A stretch of DNA of 8,113 nucleotides from contig JBHHYS010000107.1 of NCBI GenBank assembly GCA_046757645.1, positions 1 to 8,113 of the forward strand. The letters are read 5' to 3'. This document shows positions 1 through 4,684 of the stretch, in pieces. The first letter of the stretch is position 1; each line of letters begins with the position of its first letter. Source of the DNA: JBHHYS01 sp046757645 (GTDB lineage Bacteria > Acidobacteriota > Terriglobia > Acidiferrales > 2-02-FULL-67-57). The position numbers and the translations under genes were made by a program. The notes beneath the pieces are model-generated. The model was not told the origin of the DNA. It made no database searches and saw nothing but the letters and a program-made list of their open reading frames with translations.

Positions 1-130
1 TGTCCGCGTCGAGGATACAGAGTTGGTCGCCGGCGCGTATTTCCAGGCAGGGAGTGTTTCCGCCGTAGCGCCAAGTGGCGCGTTCGGGTGCCGGGACCGA
101 ACCGCGCACACCCCAGAAGTTAAGTTGCAC
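1..130 (-). CDS. MBL-fold metallo-hydrolase, N-terminal fragment
   Basis: Only the first 43 codons are present; the gene continues past the left edge. It opens with a GTG codon at 128-130, preceded by a strong ribosome binding site (GAGGAGG, 5-6 nt upstream on the minus strand). The residues NFWGVRGS followed by RYGGNTPCLEIRAGDQ and ILDA are the usual first strands of the metallo-beta-lactamase-fold group that includes cyclic-phosphate phosphodiesterase-like and other stand-alone hydrolases. These normally open with FWGVRGS and RYGGNT..., before a DAG turn. The metal-binding HxHxDH motif would lie beyond the window, so activity cannot be judged. The usual DAG appears as DAD here (residues 41-43). 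A near-consensus promoter about 230 nt upstream and a structured leader belong to this gene. The substrate is unknown. Confidence 0.85.
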   Translation of the reverse strand, partial: MQLNFWGVRGSVPAPERATWRYGGNTPCLEIRAGDQLCILDAD

Positions 131-352
131 GTTGCCCTCCTCTCGCCCAACTGGCGGTGGAAGCGTCTGCGCCCCAGGCGCCCCGCGGGGCGTTCGTCTG
201 GCCGCATTCGCCTCGGGGGAAGCGGTGGCGCCGCTCCGGCAGGCCGCCGCAGCGGCCCTCAGGGTTCGCCCGGAAGGCTCACCCTGACGGGAGCTAAACT
301 ACGCCCGCGCTCCTCAGTTGTCCAGTTGAAAGCAGCCACCGAAATGACGGAA
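131..352 (-). promoter_or_regulatory. Long structured 5' leader of the MBL-fold gene
   Basis: No gene is seen here. Between the predicted transcription start near 352 and the GTG start at 130 lie about 220 nt rich in stems. Arms are: 290-294 with 309-313 (GGAGC/GCTCC); 259-265 with 281-287 (TCAGGGT/ACCCTGA); 242-247 with 252-257 (GGCCGC/GCGGCC, 4-nt loop); and a 14-bp palindrome at 179-192 (CGCCCCGCGGGGCG). The middle two are directly adjacent and could stack. I do not recognise a known riboswitch or ncRNA family. It could be an mRNA leader or a separate small RNA, and part of the structure may simply reflect high GC. Confidence 0.45.
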
Positions 353-358
353 GGGCGG

Positions 359-387
359 ATTATAGGAAGGCCGCTGAGGCGAGTCAA
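359..387 (-). promoter_or_regulatory. Sigma-70-type promoter for the MBL-fold gene
   Basis: On the minus strand TTGACT (382-387) is followed after exactly 17 nt by TATAAT (359-364). That is 5 of 6 and 6 of 6 consensus matches at the optimal spacing. It sits 23 nt beyond the stop codon of the NYN gene and points at the MBL-fold gene, so that gene is probably transcribed independently. The start of transcription would be near 352. Confidence 0.75.
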
Positions 388-410
388 GCGCGGGAAAGAG
401 AGAAGGAAAG

Positions 411-983
411 TTATCTTCTGCGTGTGAGAAGAATGTTCTCGATAACCTCGCCAGTTAGTTGGCGTCGTTCATCTGCAACTTCGACTAGCTCCCTGCTCGG
501 TCTAGTATTCGGCGAGAAGCTCCCATGCCACAGAGTAACGAGCACACCTTCCCTTTTCACTGCTTCAAGCGCGGGGATAAGGTCGCTATCCCCTGTAAAG
601 ATAGAGACGTTTGTGATTTTCCCCCTGCCCGCCAATAGCGCCATGTCCACGCCCACCATGCAATCAACTCTCTTCTGCTGAAAAATAGGGTTTCCGTCGG
701 TATCCTGTCCCCTATAGGCTAGTTTCCCTAGCCTTACTTCAAATCTCGGCAAGTACGACAGGGCAGTAATAAAACGGTGTCTAGAAGAATATCGTTGTCT
801 TTCTTCTTCAGTGGGTGGATTACTCTGGTAAGGCAGGCAATGGTAGTAGTACGCTCTCAAAAGCTCGTCAGGCTCCGCCATCAGACGCACGAGCCTCTCA
901 AAGTCAATTTTCGGTTCTTGGTGGTCGTAGTGGAGAACTTTTTCCAAATATCCTCCATCTATGAATACCGCTCCCACTCCCAT
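411..983 (-). CDS. NYN-domain (PIN-like, LabA/DUF88-type) putative ribonuclease
   Basis: A 190-residue protein covering one NYN domain with no signal peptide or membrane segment, so cytoplasmic. The family's acidic pocket is visible: FIDGGYL with Asp9, VDCMVGVDMALLA with Asp107 and Asp113, and FTGDSDLIPAL with Asp132 and Asp134. These would bind divalent metal for RNA cleavage. The C-terminal part (residues 145-190) fits the last strand and helix. The ATG at 981-983 has a good ribosome binding site (GGGAGG, 6 nt spacing). The gene is clearly more AT-rich than its neighbours, and it is bracketed by its own promoter/hairpin region and by the next gene's promoter, so it looks like an independent, possibly acquired unit. 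RNA target and biological role are unknown; members occur in RNA decay, defence and toxin contexts. Confidence 0.9.
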   Translation of the reverse strand: MGVGAVFIDGGYLEKVLHYDHQEPKIDFERLVRLMAEPDELLRAYYYHCLPYQSNPPTEEERQRYSSRHRFITALSYLPRFEVRLGKLAYRGQDTDGNPIFQQKRVDCMVGVDMALLAGRGKITNVSIFTGDSDLIPALEAVKREGVLVTLWHGSFSPNTRPSRELVEVADERRQLTGEVIENILLTRRR

Positions 984-1002
984 CCGTATCCTCCCAAGAC
1001 CT

Positions 1003-1035
1003 AAAGAAAATGGCCTGTGGCTGCCGCCACAGGCC
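1003..1035 (-). terminator. Intrinsic-terminator-like hairpin
   Basis: A perfect 10-bp stem (GGCCTGTGGC at 1012-1021 with GCCACAGGCC at 1026-1035) has a 4-nt loop and is followed on the minus strand by ATTTTCTTT. This is the form of a Rho-independent terminator. It lies 130 nt past the stop of the membrane-protein gene and 28 nt before the NYN start codon. It could end the upstream transcript, or act as an attenuator in the NYN leader. Confidence 0.7.
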
Positions 1036-1084
1036 TTGATCTTCTCCCGCAGTGCCCGAAGGAACCGCGGGGTCCATAATTACG
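1003..1084 (-). ncRNA. Candidate small RNA or attenuated leader before the NYN gene
   Basis: A transcript starting from the promoter-like site at 1091-1120 would run about 80 nt to the U-rich end of the terminator-like hairpin. It would contain two stable hairpins. The first (1046-1071) pairs CCCGC with GCGGG, has further pairs inside, and is capped by a UUCG tetraloop. The second is the terminator stem. No known RNA family is recognised. It may be a stand-alone sRNA or a regulatory leader whose read-through expresses the NYN gene. Confidence 0.35.
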
Positions 1085-1090
1085 AACTTC

Positions 1091-1120
1091 AGCCTAGCTA
1101 AATTAGACGCCCCATGTCAA
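1091..1120 (-). promoter_or_regulatory. Sigma-70-like promoter upstream of the NYN gene
   Basis: The minus strand shows TTGACA (1115-1120, perfect -35) and, 18 nt on, TAGGCT (1091-1096, 3 of 6 matches to TATAAT), in an AT-rich pocket of otherwise GC-rich DNA. The same TAGGCT -10 follows a TTGACA at 6290-6318. It would serve the NYN gene or the small RNA candidate just downstream. Confidence 0.5.
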
Positions 1121-1164
1121 CTAAAATTGCACCCTCTTCTCGCTTTGTTTTCAAGTAGATACGG

Positions 1165-1791
1165 CTAGGCCGCGTGGCTACTGGAGCTGGCGCTCGTGCC
1201 CCTACGTTGCCGTCTTGCCTTGGGGCCGGGACCACGATTGCCGGGGCGCCGTTGCGAATGCTCGGACGAACCCGCCGACGCTGCTTCCGTCGACTTGGCT
1301 CGGGAGAAACCCCTCGAGTCCGGTCTCATCGACTTTGCCCGTCGATTGCGCTCGGGGCGAGCTCGAGACAGGCGGGCGAGGCGGCCGTTGAGGGTGCGGT
1401 GGTGGGATTCCACCAGCCGATGGAGGGCGTCGACGCGGCGGGCGACGTGGTTCAAGAGCACGTCCTGCTCGCGCTGGAAGGCGTTGTCGCGGCTGACGAG
1501 TTGCTCGACGGCGCGAGCCAGGTTTTGCAGGGCGAGGGCGGTTTGGTTCTGGGCGGCGATCAAGCGCGGGGCGTAGCGGTCGGCCAGAAGATAAAGAAAG
1601 GCAAACAGGAGCAGAACGATGACGAACTGGGGTCCCCAGGCAATGAGCACGCGCTCGAGGAGGAGTTGAGCGAGCGCGGGGCGCTGCTCGAGCAAGAAGA
1701 TGAGCAGGGTGAGAAGGCCGCCGGCGCCACCCGCGAGGGTGGCTTTGAGGTAGCGGCGGTTGCGGGGTTTGGCACCAGGCTCTGTGGTCAT
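1165..1791 (-). CDS. Two-helix membrane protein with coiled coil and basic tail
   Basis: A 208-residue protein of no family I can name. It has a short basic N-terminus, a first hydrophobic helix at about residues 16-35, a second at 54-71 (long runs of L, V, I and F), then a heptad-rich helix from about 75 to 140 that should form a coiled coil. A low-complexity tail rich in Arg, Ser, Lys and Gly follows. Both ends would probably face the cytoplasm. It is the last gene of the cluster that begins with the glucosaminidase. Holin-like or membrane-anchoring roles are possible, but it is longer than typical holins. The ATG at 1791 lacks a convincing ribosome binding site (upstream is pyrimidine-rich), so translation may depend on coupling or the start may differ. 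The tail beyond about residue 145 is less certain to be conserved. Confidence 0.7.
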   Translation of the reverse strand: MTTEPGAKPRNRRYLKATLAGGAGGLLTLLIFLLEQRPALAQLLLERVLIAWGPQFVIVLLLFAFLYLLADRYAPRLIAAQNQTALALQNLARAVEQLVSRDNAFQREQDVLLNHVARRVDALHRLVESHHRTLNGRLARLSRARPERNRRAKSMRPDSRGFSRAKSTEAASAGSSEHSQRRPGNRGPGPKARRQRRGTSASSSSHAA

Positions 1792-1830
1792 TGGAGGAGA
1801 TTCATTCTGGGAGAAACCGACGAGAGAAAA

Positions 1831-1866
1831 ACCGCAGGAAGGCCGGCGGCCATCCTGCGCTACCGG
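1831..1866 (-). repeat. Dispersed palindromic repeat, copy A
   Basis: 36 nt identical to copy B at 2118-2153. The core forms an imperfect hairpin: GCAGGA and GGCCG pair with CGGCC and TCCTGC around a short loop, with one mismatch. It fills most of the gap between the 71-residue gene and the membrane-protein gene. Confidence 0.85.
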
Positions 1867-1872
1867 CTCGCC

Positions 1873-2088
1873 CTAGCCACGAGCTGCGGGCGGGGATTCA
1901 TCCCGGATGTCCCTCGACTCCGCTCGGGACAAGCGGCGCAGTGCCTCTTCCGGGGTGAGGGAGATCTTGACGGCGTCGAAGTCAACCGGGTCGTCGTCGT
2001 TCAAGGCGGCGACCGCCGCCAGGGTCATGCGGGCGATGAGCTGAAGCAGCTCCGCCCAGGTGACGATGTCGCGTTTGGTGAGAGCCAT
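1873..2088 (-). CDS. Small acidic soluble protein, unknown function
   Basis: A 71-residue protein starting at the ATG at 2086-2088, chosen because AAGGAG lies 6 nt upstream; an in-frame upstream start would read through repeat DNA. It has one amphipathic-to-hydrophobic helix (WAELLQLIARMTLAAVAALN, residues 11-30), then an acidic turn (DDDPVDFD) and a short helix SLTPEEALRRL. I recognise no family. The C-terminal residues from about 53 are encoded by DNA resembling a dispersed repeat (1911-1930), so the original end may have been replaced. It sits between the lipoprotein and membrane-protein genes, in the same direction, and is probably co-transcribed with them. Confidence 0.65.
   Translation of the reverse strand: MALTKRDIVTWAELLQLIARMTLAAVAALNDDDPVDFDAVKISLTPEEALRRLSRAESRDIRDESPPAARG
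1911..1930 (-). repeat. Repeat-like segment inside the 71-residue gene
   Basis: The minus strand reads GTCCCGAGCGGAGTCGAGGG, close to the dispersed element seen at 2272-2292 and 3570-3590 (pattern CCCTGAGC...GTCGAAGGG). Here it is translated as part of residues 53-60 (LSRAESRD). Confidence 0.5.
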
Positions 2089-2117
2089 GAGGTTCTCCTT
2101 TCGGTTCGGATAGAAAG

Positions 2118-2153
2118 ACCGCAGGAAGGCCGGCGGCCATCCTGCGCTACCGG
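2118..2153 (-). repeat. Dispersed palindromic repeat, copy B
   Basis: 36 nt identical to copy A at 1831-1866. In addition GACC before it and GGTC after it can pair, lengthening the hairpin. It lies in the 234-nt gap before the 71-residue gene; its inner edge is 29 nt from that start codon. Confidence 0.85.
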
Positions 2154-2170
2154 TCTCGTGGGCCGGCAAG

Positions 2171-2197
2171 AGGCCGGCGGCCATCCTGCGCTACCGG
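2171..2197 (-). repeat. Dispersed palindromic repeat, copy C (partial)
   Basis: 27 nt identical to the right-hand 27 nt of copies A and B. It lacks the GCAGGA arm, so only the inner stem can form. It lies 17 nt from copy B in the same orientation. Confidence 0.8.
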
Positions 2198-2214
2198 TTT
2201 GTTGGTCGGTATCC

Positions 2215-2234
2215 GGCACGGCTGAAGCTGTGCC
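2215..2234. repeat. Hairpin element in the intergenic repeat mosaic
   Basis: GGCACGGC and GCTGTGCC form an 8-bp stem (one G-T pair) around a TGAA loop. It is part of a mosaic of repeat pieces filling 2089-2322, in which no gene is seen. Confidence 0.5.
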
Positions 2235-2271
2235 CCGACGAACTGCCGGCAGGGGGCCGCTCGACTCCGCT

Positions 2272-2292
2272 CCCTTCGACGTAGCTCAGGGC
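2272..2292. repeat. Dispersed CCCTTCGAC...CTCAGGGC element
   Basis: This matches 3570-3590 at 19 of 21 positions (GT instead of TT-C in the middle). Short repeats of this form are scattered between genes in many bacterial genomes. It lies 30 nt beyond the lipoprotein stop codon. Confidence 0.65.
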
Positions 2293-2322
2293 AAGCGGAG
2301 CAAGCAAGCCCCCGCCCTACCT

Positions 2323-2763
2323 CTACTCCTGTGGGCCTTGTTCGTTGCCCGGCTGCGCTGGGTCGAAGGAGGCGAGCAGGACGCGGAGGTCGGTGAGGAG
2401 CCGGGGCAAGTGGTCGAGGGCAGCGCGCACCTGGCGCTCGGTGGCCTCGGCGCGGGATGAATCCCCGGCGCGGCGGACTTGCTGGTAGGTCTTCATCAAG
2501 TCGGCGGCCAGGGTGTGAGCAGCAATGAAGCGGTTGCCGGCAACGGCAAAGCGGTCCCACTGCTCCTGGGTGAGGCGGGCGTCGAGGAAGGCGCGGGCGG
2601 CCTCTTCCTGCAAGAGCTCGTATTCAACTTTGGCCACCTTCAAGGTGCGGTAGGCGTTCTTTTCGAAGCTGTCGCAGGCGGGCAGCCAGAGGACGGAAGC
2701 CAGAAGCAGCGCGGCGGCTGTGCGCGGCCAGTGACGGGGGCGAGGGGCGAGAAAAACGGGCAT
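2323..2763 (-). CDS. Small lipoprotein, unknown function
   Basis: A 146-residue protein with a lipoprotein signal: basic N-terminus, hydrophobic run at about residues 15-27 and lipobox LPAC with Cys30 as the acylation site. The mature part (31-146) is mostly charged amphipathic helix and ends in a Gln/Pro/Glu-rich tail. No enzymatic motif is visible. The ATG at 2761-2763 follows AAGGAG at 9 nt; the reading frame stays open upstream across the glucosaminidase gene, but that is only overlap. It starts 25 nt after the glucosaminidase stop, so the two are surely one operon. A lipoprotein next to a wall hydrolase could be an adaptor or, in a phage-type cassette, an outer-membrane spanin-like component; this is inference. 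Confidence 0.8.
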   Translation of the reverse strand: MPVFLAPRPRHWPRTAAALLLASVLWLPACDSFEKNAYRTLKVAKVEYELLQEEAARAFLDARLTQEQWDRFAVAGNRFIAAHTLAADLMKTYQQVRRAGDSSRAEATERQVRAALDHLPRLLTDLRVLLASFDPAQPGNEQGPQE

Positions 2764-2788
2764 GGCGGCAAGCTCCTTGTGGGGAATG

Positions 2789-3322
2789 CTAGGTGGAATC
2801 AACCCGGGCAGGCGCGGGGGCACGCGTCTTCGTCGGAGGGGCTTCGGCGGCGAGGCCGGCGGGGAGGTCGAACTGGGTGAGGTTGTAGCGGCGGATGAGG
2901 ATGGAGAGCTTGTAGGCGTAGCGAGGATCGGTGGCGTAGCCGCAGCGCTGCAGCTCGACGGCAAACGCAAAGGGATTGGCAGCGACGGCGCGGGCGGAGG
3001 CGTAGCGGGGCCGGGCGAGCAGGCGGGCGTAATCCTCCAGGCAGGCTTCGTAGCCGGGGTAGTGGGCGAAGCGGGCCTTCTGGCGGCGCCGCCGCCCGCC
3101 AGTGTATTCCCTGGTGGAGTAGACGACCGCGGCAGCGTTCGTGCGGGTGTGCGCCTTGATTCCGAAAAGGTTGCGGTTGCGGCGCGCCAGCAAGGAGCGG
3201 CCCCAGTTGGACTCGAGAATCGCTTGCGCCAGCACCACCGAGGCGGGCAGCCCGGTGCGTTGCTGCAATCGAAGCACGGGGGAAACCACTCTACGGAGGA
3301 AGTCGGCCTGGTATTCGCGCAT
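2789..3322 (-). CDS. FlgJ/GH73-type peptidoglycan glucosaminidase (endolysin-like)
   Basis: A 177-residue single-domain enzyme predicted to cut the N-acetylglucosaminyl bond in peptidoglycan glycan strands. Visible motifs in order: SVVLAQAILESNWG (28-41) with the expected catalytic Glu37; NLFGIKA (51-57); FAHYPGYEACLEDYARLL (85-102), matching the family's F-x-Y...DYA-x-L segment; and CGYATDPRYAYKL (127-139), the YATDPxYA signature. The tail from about 158 is Pro/Ala-rich. The ATG at 3322 was chosen over a TTG 36 nt upstream because of GGTGAG at 6 nt; the ribosome binding site is weak either way. There is no signal peptide, which is unusual for a housekeeping wall hydrolase but usual for a phage endolysin that needs a holin. 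It heads a cluster with a lipoprotein and a two-helix membrane protein. Confidence 0.9.
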   Translation of the reverse strand: MREYQADFLRRVVSPVLRLQQRTGLPASVVLAQAILESNWGRSLLARRNRNLFGIKAHTRTNAAAVVYSTREYTGGRRRRQKARFAHYPGYEACLEDYARLLARPRYASARAVAANPFAFAVELQRCGYATDPRYAYKLSILIRRYNLTQFDLPAGLAAEAPPTKTRAPAPARVDST

Positions 3323-3370
3323 CGGTCGCTCACCGAGTGGCTGGTAGCAGAAAGGCAAGGCGGGTGTCTA

Positions 3371-3400
3371 CGGTTTCTGCGGTTTCTGCGGTTTTTGCGG
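3371..3400. repeat. Tandem 9-nt repeat (CGGTTTCTG x3)
   Basis: Two perfect units CGGTTTCTG and one CGGTTTTTG, followed by CGG. The reverse complement of the same 9-nt rhythm (CCGCNNNNN) appears at 3451-3480, so the two could pair; they share 14 nt (TGCGGTTTTTGCGG) in inverted orientation. Confidence 0.75.
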
Positions 3401-3450
3401 AGGTTTTTTTTGCCGGAGAGGAATTCGGCCCGATTTTGGCCCTCTCAGAA

Positions 3451-3480
3451 CCGCGGAAACCGCAAAAACCGCAATTTCCG
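3451..3480. repeat. Inverted counterpart of the 9-nt tandem repeat
   Basis: Units CCGCGGAAA, CCGCAAAAA and CCGCAATTT run directly into the 38-nt element copy at 3465-3502. With 3371-3400 they form a long imperfect inverted repeat separated by about 50 nt. Confidence 0.7.
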
Positions 3481-3502
3481 CATAGCGGAATTTGCCCGGA
3501 GC
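3465..3502. repeat. 38-nt dispersed repeat with internal hairpin, copy 1
   Basis: Identical over 38 nt to 3614-3651. The centre TTCCGC-ATA-GCGGAA is a perfect 6-bp hairpin that can be extended past one mismatch. Its right edge also begins an 8-bp stem TTTGCCCG/CGGGCAAA spanning 3491-3519, which copy 2 does not keep. Confidence 0.85.
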
Positions 3503-3569
3503 GAAGCCGAGCGGGCAAAAAACGCAGCAGCGTGGGAAAGGGCCGGAGGGATTCGGTGCAACGACCGCA

Positions 3570-3590
3570 CCCTTCGACTTCGCTCAGGGC
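3570..3590. repeat. Dispersed CCCTTCGACTTCGCTCAGGGC element
   Basis: This is the classic form of the element also seen at 2272-2292 and, diverged, within the 71-residue gene. It sits between the two 38-nt repeats. Confidence 0.65.
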
Positions 3591-3613
3591 GATGTTCGCC
3601 AGGGCTCACATCG

Positions 3614-3651
3614 AAAACCGCAATTTCCGCATAGCGGAATTTGCCCGGAGC
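3614..3651. repeat. 38-nt dispersed repeat with internal hairpin, copy 2
   Basis: Exact 38-nt copy of 3465-3502, same orientation, 111 nt away. It lies about 85 nt beyond the stop codon of the ACT-protein gene in the direction of transcription. Confidence 0.85.
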
Positions 3652-3736
3652 TTGTTGAAGAGGGCCGAAACGCATTCCTCGCCGCTACCGGCTCGGGGGG
3701 AACCTGTGGGCGGGTCGGCCGAGGGCGCTGGCCGAG

Positions 3737-4159
3737 CTAGCGCAATGCCTTGAAGGCTCCTGCCAGATCGGAAATGGCGAGGTAGGTATTCACCTTGCCT
3801 TTGGCTTTTGCGGGGCCGGTATAGGCATATTCAATATTGATTCCAACCCTGCCCAGCTTGCTGGCCACCGCCGCCAAGCTCCCGGGTTTGTCCGGCAGGG
3901 TGAGGGCAGCGATCTCCTCTTCGGTGACATTCCAGCCGTGCGCGGCAAAAACTTTCCGGGCGATGGCGGGATTGTCCACCACCAGGTGGACCCTTCCCTG
4001 CCCCGCGTGGATATCGGCCAGGAATGCCTGAATATTTACACTTCTTTGCCAGAGGGCCGAAGCGATTTCGCCCAGCCGGCCGGGGCGGTCGGTGAACCTA
4101 ATCGTAAATTGCTTGGCTTTTCGCACGCCGGGTTTCGATCGTGGTCTCAAGGGGAACAC
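3737..4159 (-). CDS. Double ACT-domain protein
   Basis: A 140-residue protein made of two ACT domains. The first is at about 18-75 (FTIRFTDRPGRLGEIASAL... VNIQAF), the second at about 84-140 (LTLPDKPGSLAAVASKLGRVGINIEYAY). The D-x-PG-x-L turns are where ACT domains usually bind amino acids. There is no catalytic domain, so it is probably a small regulatory amino-acid sensor, like the stand-alone tandem ACT proteins. The start is uncertain: I took the GTG at 4157-4159, which has only a weak GAGAAG upstream; a second in-frame GTG at residue 12 would begin right at the first domain. It follows the PilZ gene by 35 nt and is probably co-transcribed with it. The ligand cannot be told from the sequence. 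Confidence 0.85.
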   Translation of the reverse strand: MFPLRPRSKPGVRKAKQFTIRFTDRPGRLGEIASALWQRSVNIQAFLADIHAGQGRVHLVVDNPAIARKVFAAHGWNVTEEEIAALTLPDKPGSLAAVASKLGRVGINIEYAYTGPAKAKGKVNTYLAISDLAGAFKALR

Positions 4160-4194
4160 TCACAGGCTTCTCATTGCTAGCCTCACGTTCCTAA

Positions 4195-4524
4195 CTAAGC
4201 CAGTGCCCGGGCAAAGCGCAGGCCCAACAATTGACACCCTTCGGAATGCGTGACCCGAACCACACGCGCGCGCAGAGTTCGTAGCGAGTGCGGCGGCAGG
4301 GACACTCGAGGCATGGGGGTGAAGGGAATTTCGAGACAGAGCTGCGAGCGCCGAGGCAAATACCGGCGAATGGCCAAGAGAGCGCCGCCGCGGCTGATGT
4401 TGAGCAGGGAACTGAATTCCAGGAATTCGTTTCCCCGTTCATCCACGCCCCGCACAAAGACGGGAATGGTGAGGGGAAGGCGCTGCCAGCGGCGTCGTTC
4501 TGAAGTTATCCTCCGCCGGGCCAC
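4195..4524 (-). CDS. PilZ-domain protein (probable c-di-GMP receptor)
   Basis: A 109-residue protein consisting of one PilZ domain. The two c-di-GMP-binding motifs are present: RxxxR in RRRWQRLPL (Arg11 and Arg15) and NxSxxG in NISRGGALL (Asn42, Ser44, Gly47). Beta strands such as IPVFVRG, LCLEIPF, RARVVRV and LLGLRF make up the barrel. There is no signal peptide, so it acts in the cytoplasm, probably binding c-di-GMP and a partner in motility, exopolysaccharide or surface control. The GTG at 4522-4524 is supported by AGGAG at 5 nt. It lies between a secretin-like gene and the ACT gene; a role near type IV pili is suggested by the neighbour but not shown. Confidence 0.9.
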   Translation of the reverse strand: MARRRITSERRRWQRLPLTIPVFVRGVDERGNEFLEFSSLLNISRGGALLAIRRYLPRRSQLCLEIPFTPMPRVSLPPHSLRTLRARVVRVTHSEGCQLLGLRFARALA

Positions 4525-4543
4525 ACAAGCTCCTGGTTCGAGG

Positions 4544-4557
4544 TGAGGCGCGCCTCA
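4544..4557. promoter_or_regulatory. 14-bp perfect palindrome upstream of the PilZ gene
   Basis: TGAGGCGCGCCTCA lies 20 nt before the PilZ start codon, between it and a possible promoter. It could be an operator or a leader hairpin close to the ribosome binding site. Chance in GC-rich DNA is not excluded. Confidence 0.35.
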
Positions 4558-4622
4558 GGTGAACTCGGGCTGAGAGGGTTGTCCGCTTGGGGGTGCAGTT
4601 GAGGGAGGCATCGCGTGGAAGG

Positions 4623-4652
4623 ATTTTGCTCCGCTTGCCGCATTGGAGTCAA
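4623..4652 (-). promoter_or_regulatory. Possible promoter for the PilZ-ACT pair
   Basis: TTGACT (4647-4652) is followed after 18 nt by CAAAAT (4623-4628, 4 of 6 consensus). It lies in the 160-nt gap between the secretin-like and PilZ genes and points at PilZ. The leader would be about 90 nt. Confidence 0.4.
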
Positions 4653-4684
4653 GCATCCCGGTGCGGGGCAGGGATTTTCTTCGC

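Larger units (their letters stand above)
3323..3736. other. Gene-free interval filled with repeat elements
   Basis: About 410 nt between the ACT-protein stop and the glucosaminidase start. I see no convincing gene. It holds a 9-nt tandem repeat, its inverted counterpart, two copies of a 38-nt element, and a dispersed CTCAGGG-type element, each listed separately. I could not find a clear promoter for the glucosaminidase cluster. Confidence 0.7.

Noticed and set aside
1058..1075. GGAACCGCGGGG resembling a T-box riboswitch core on the plus strand
   Set aside because: No stem I, no terminator after it on that strand and no plus-strand gene downstream; the sequence is better explained as one arm of the minus-strand UUCG hairpin.
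1174..2460. Long plus-strand open frame of 428 codons
   Set aside because: It runs antisense across three minus-strand genes and the repeat DNA; its translation is low-complexity Gly/Ala/Glu with no domain, as expected for a GC-rich antisense shadow.
2764..3333. Upstream extension of the lipoprotein reading frame
   Set aside because: The frame is open but overlaps the glucosaminidase out of frame and is Pro/Ser/Arg-rich; the ribosome binding site, signal peptide and lipobox support the start at 2763.
3371..3480. Possible CRISPR-like repeats
   Set aside because: Units are 9 nt, with no unique spacers and no cas genes; they are simple tandem and inverted repeats.
2762..3634. Plus-strand open frame of 290 codons
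   Set aside because: Antisense to the glucosaminidase with its full motif set, then runs into the 9-nt repeats, giving repetitive residues.
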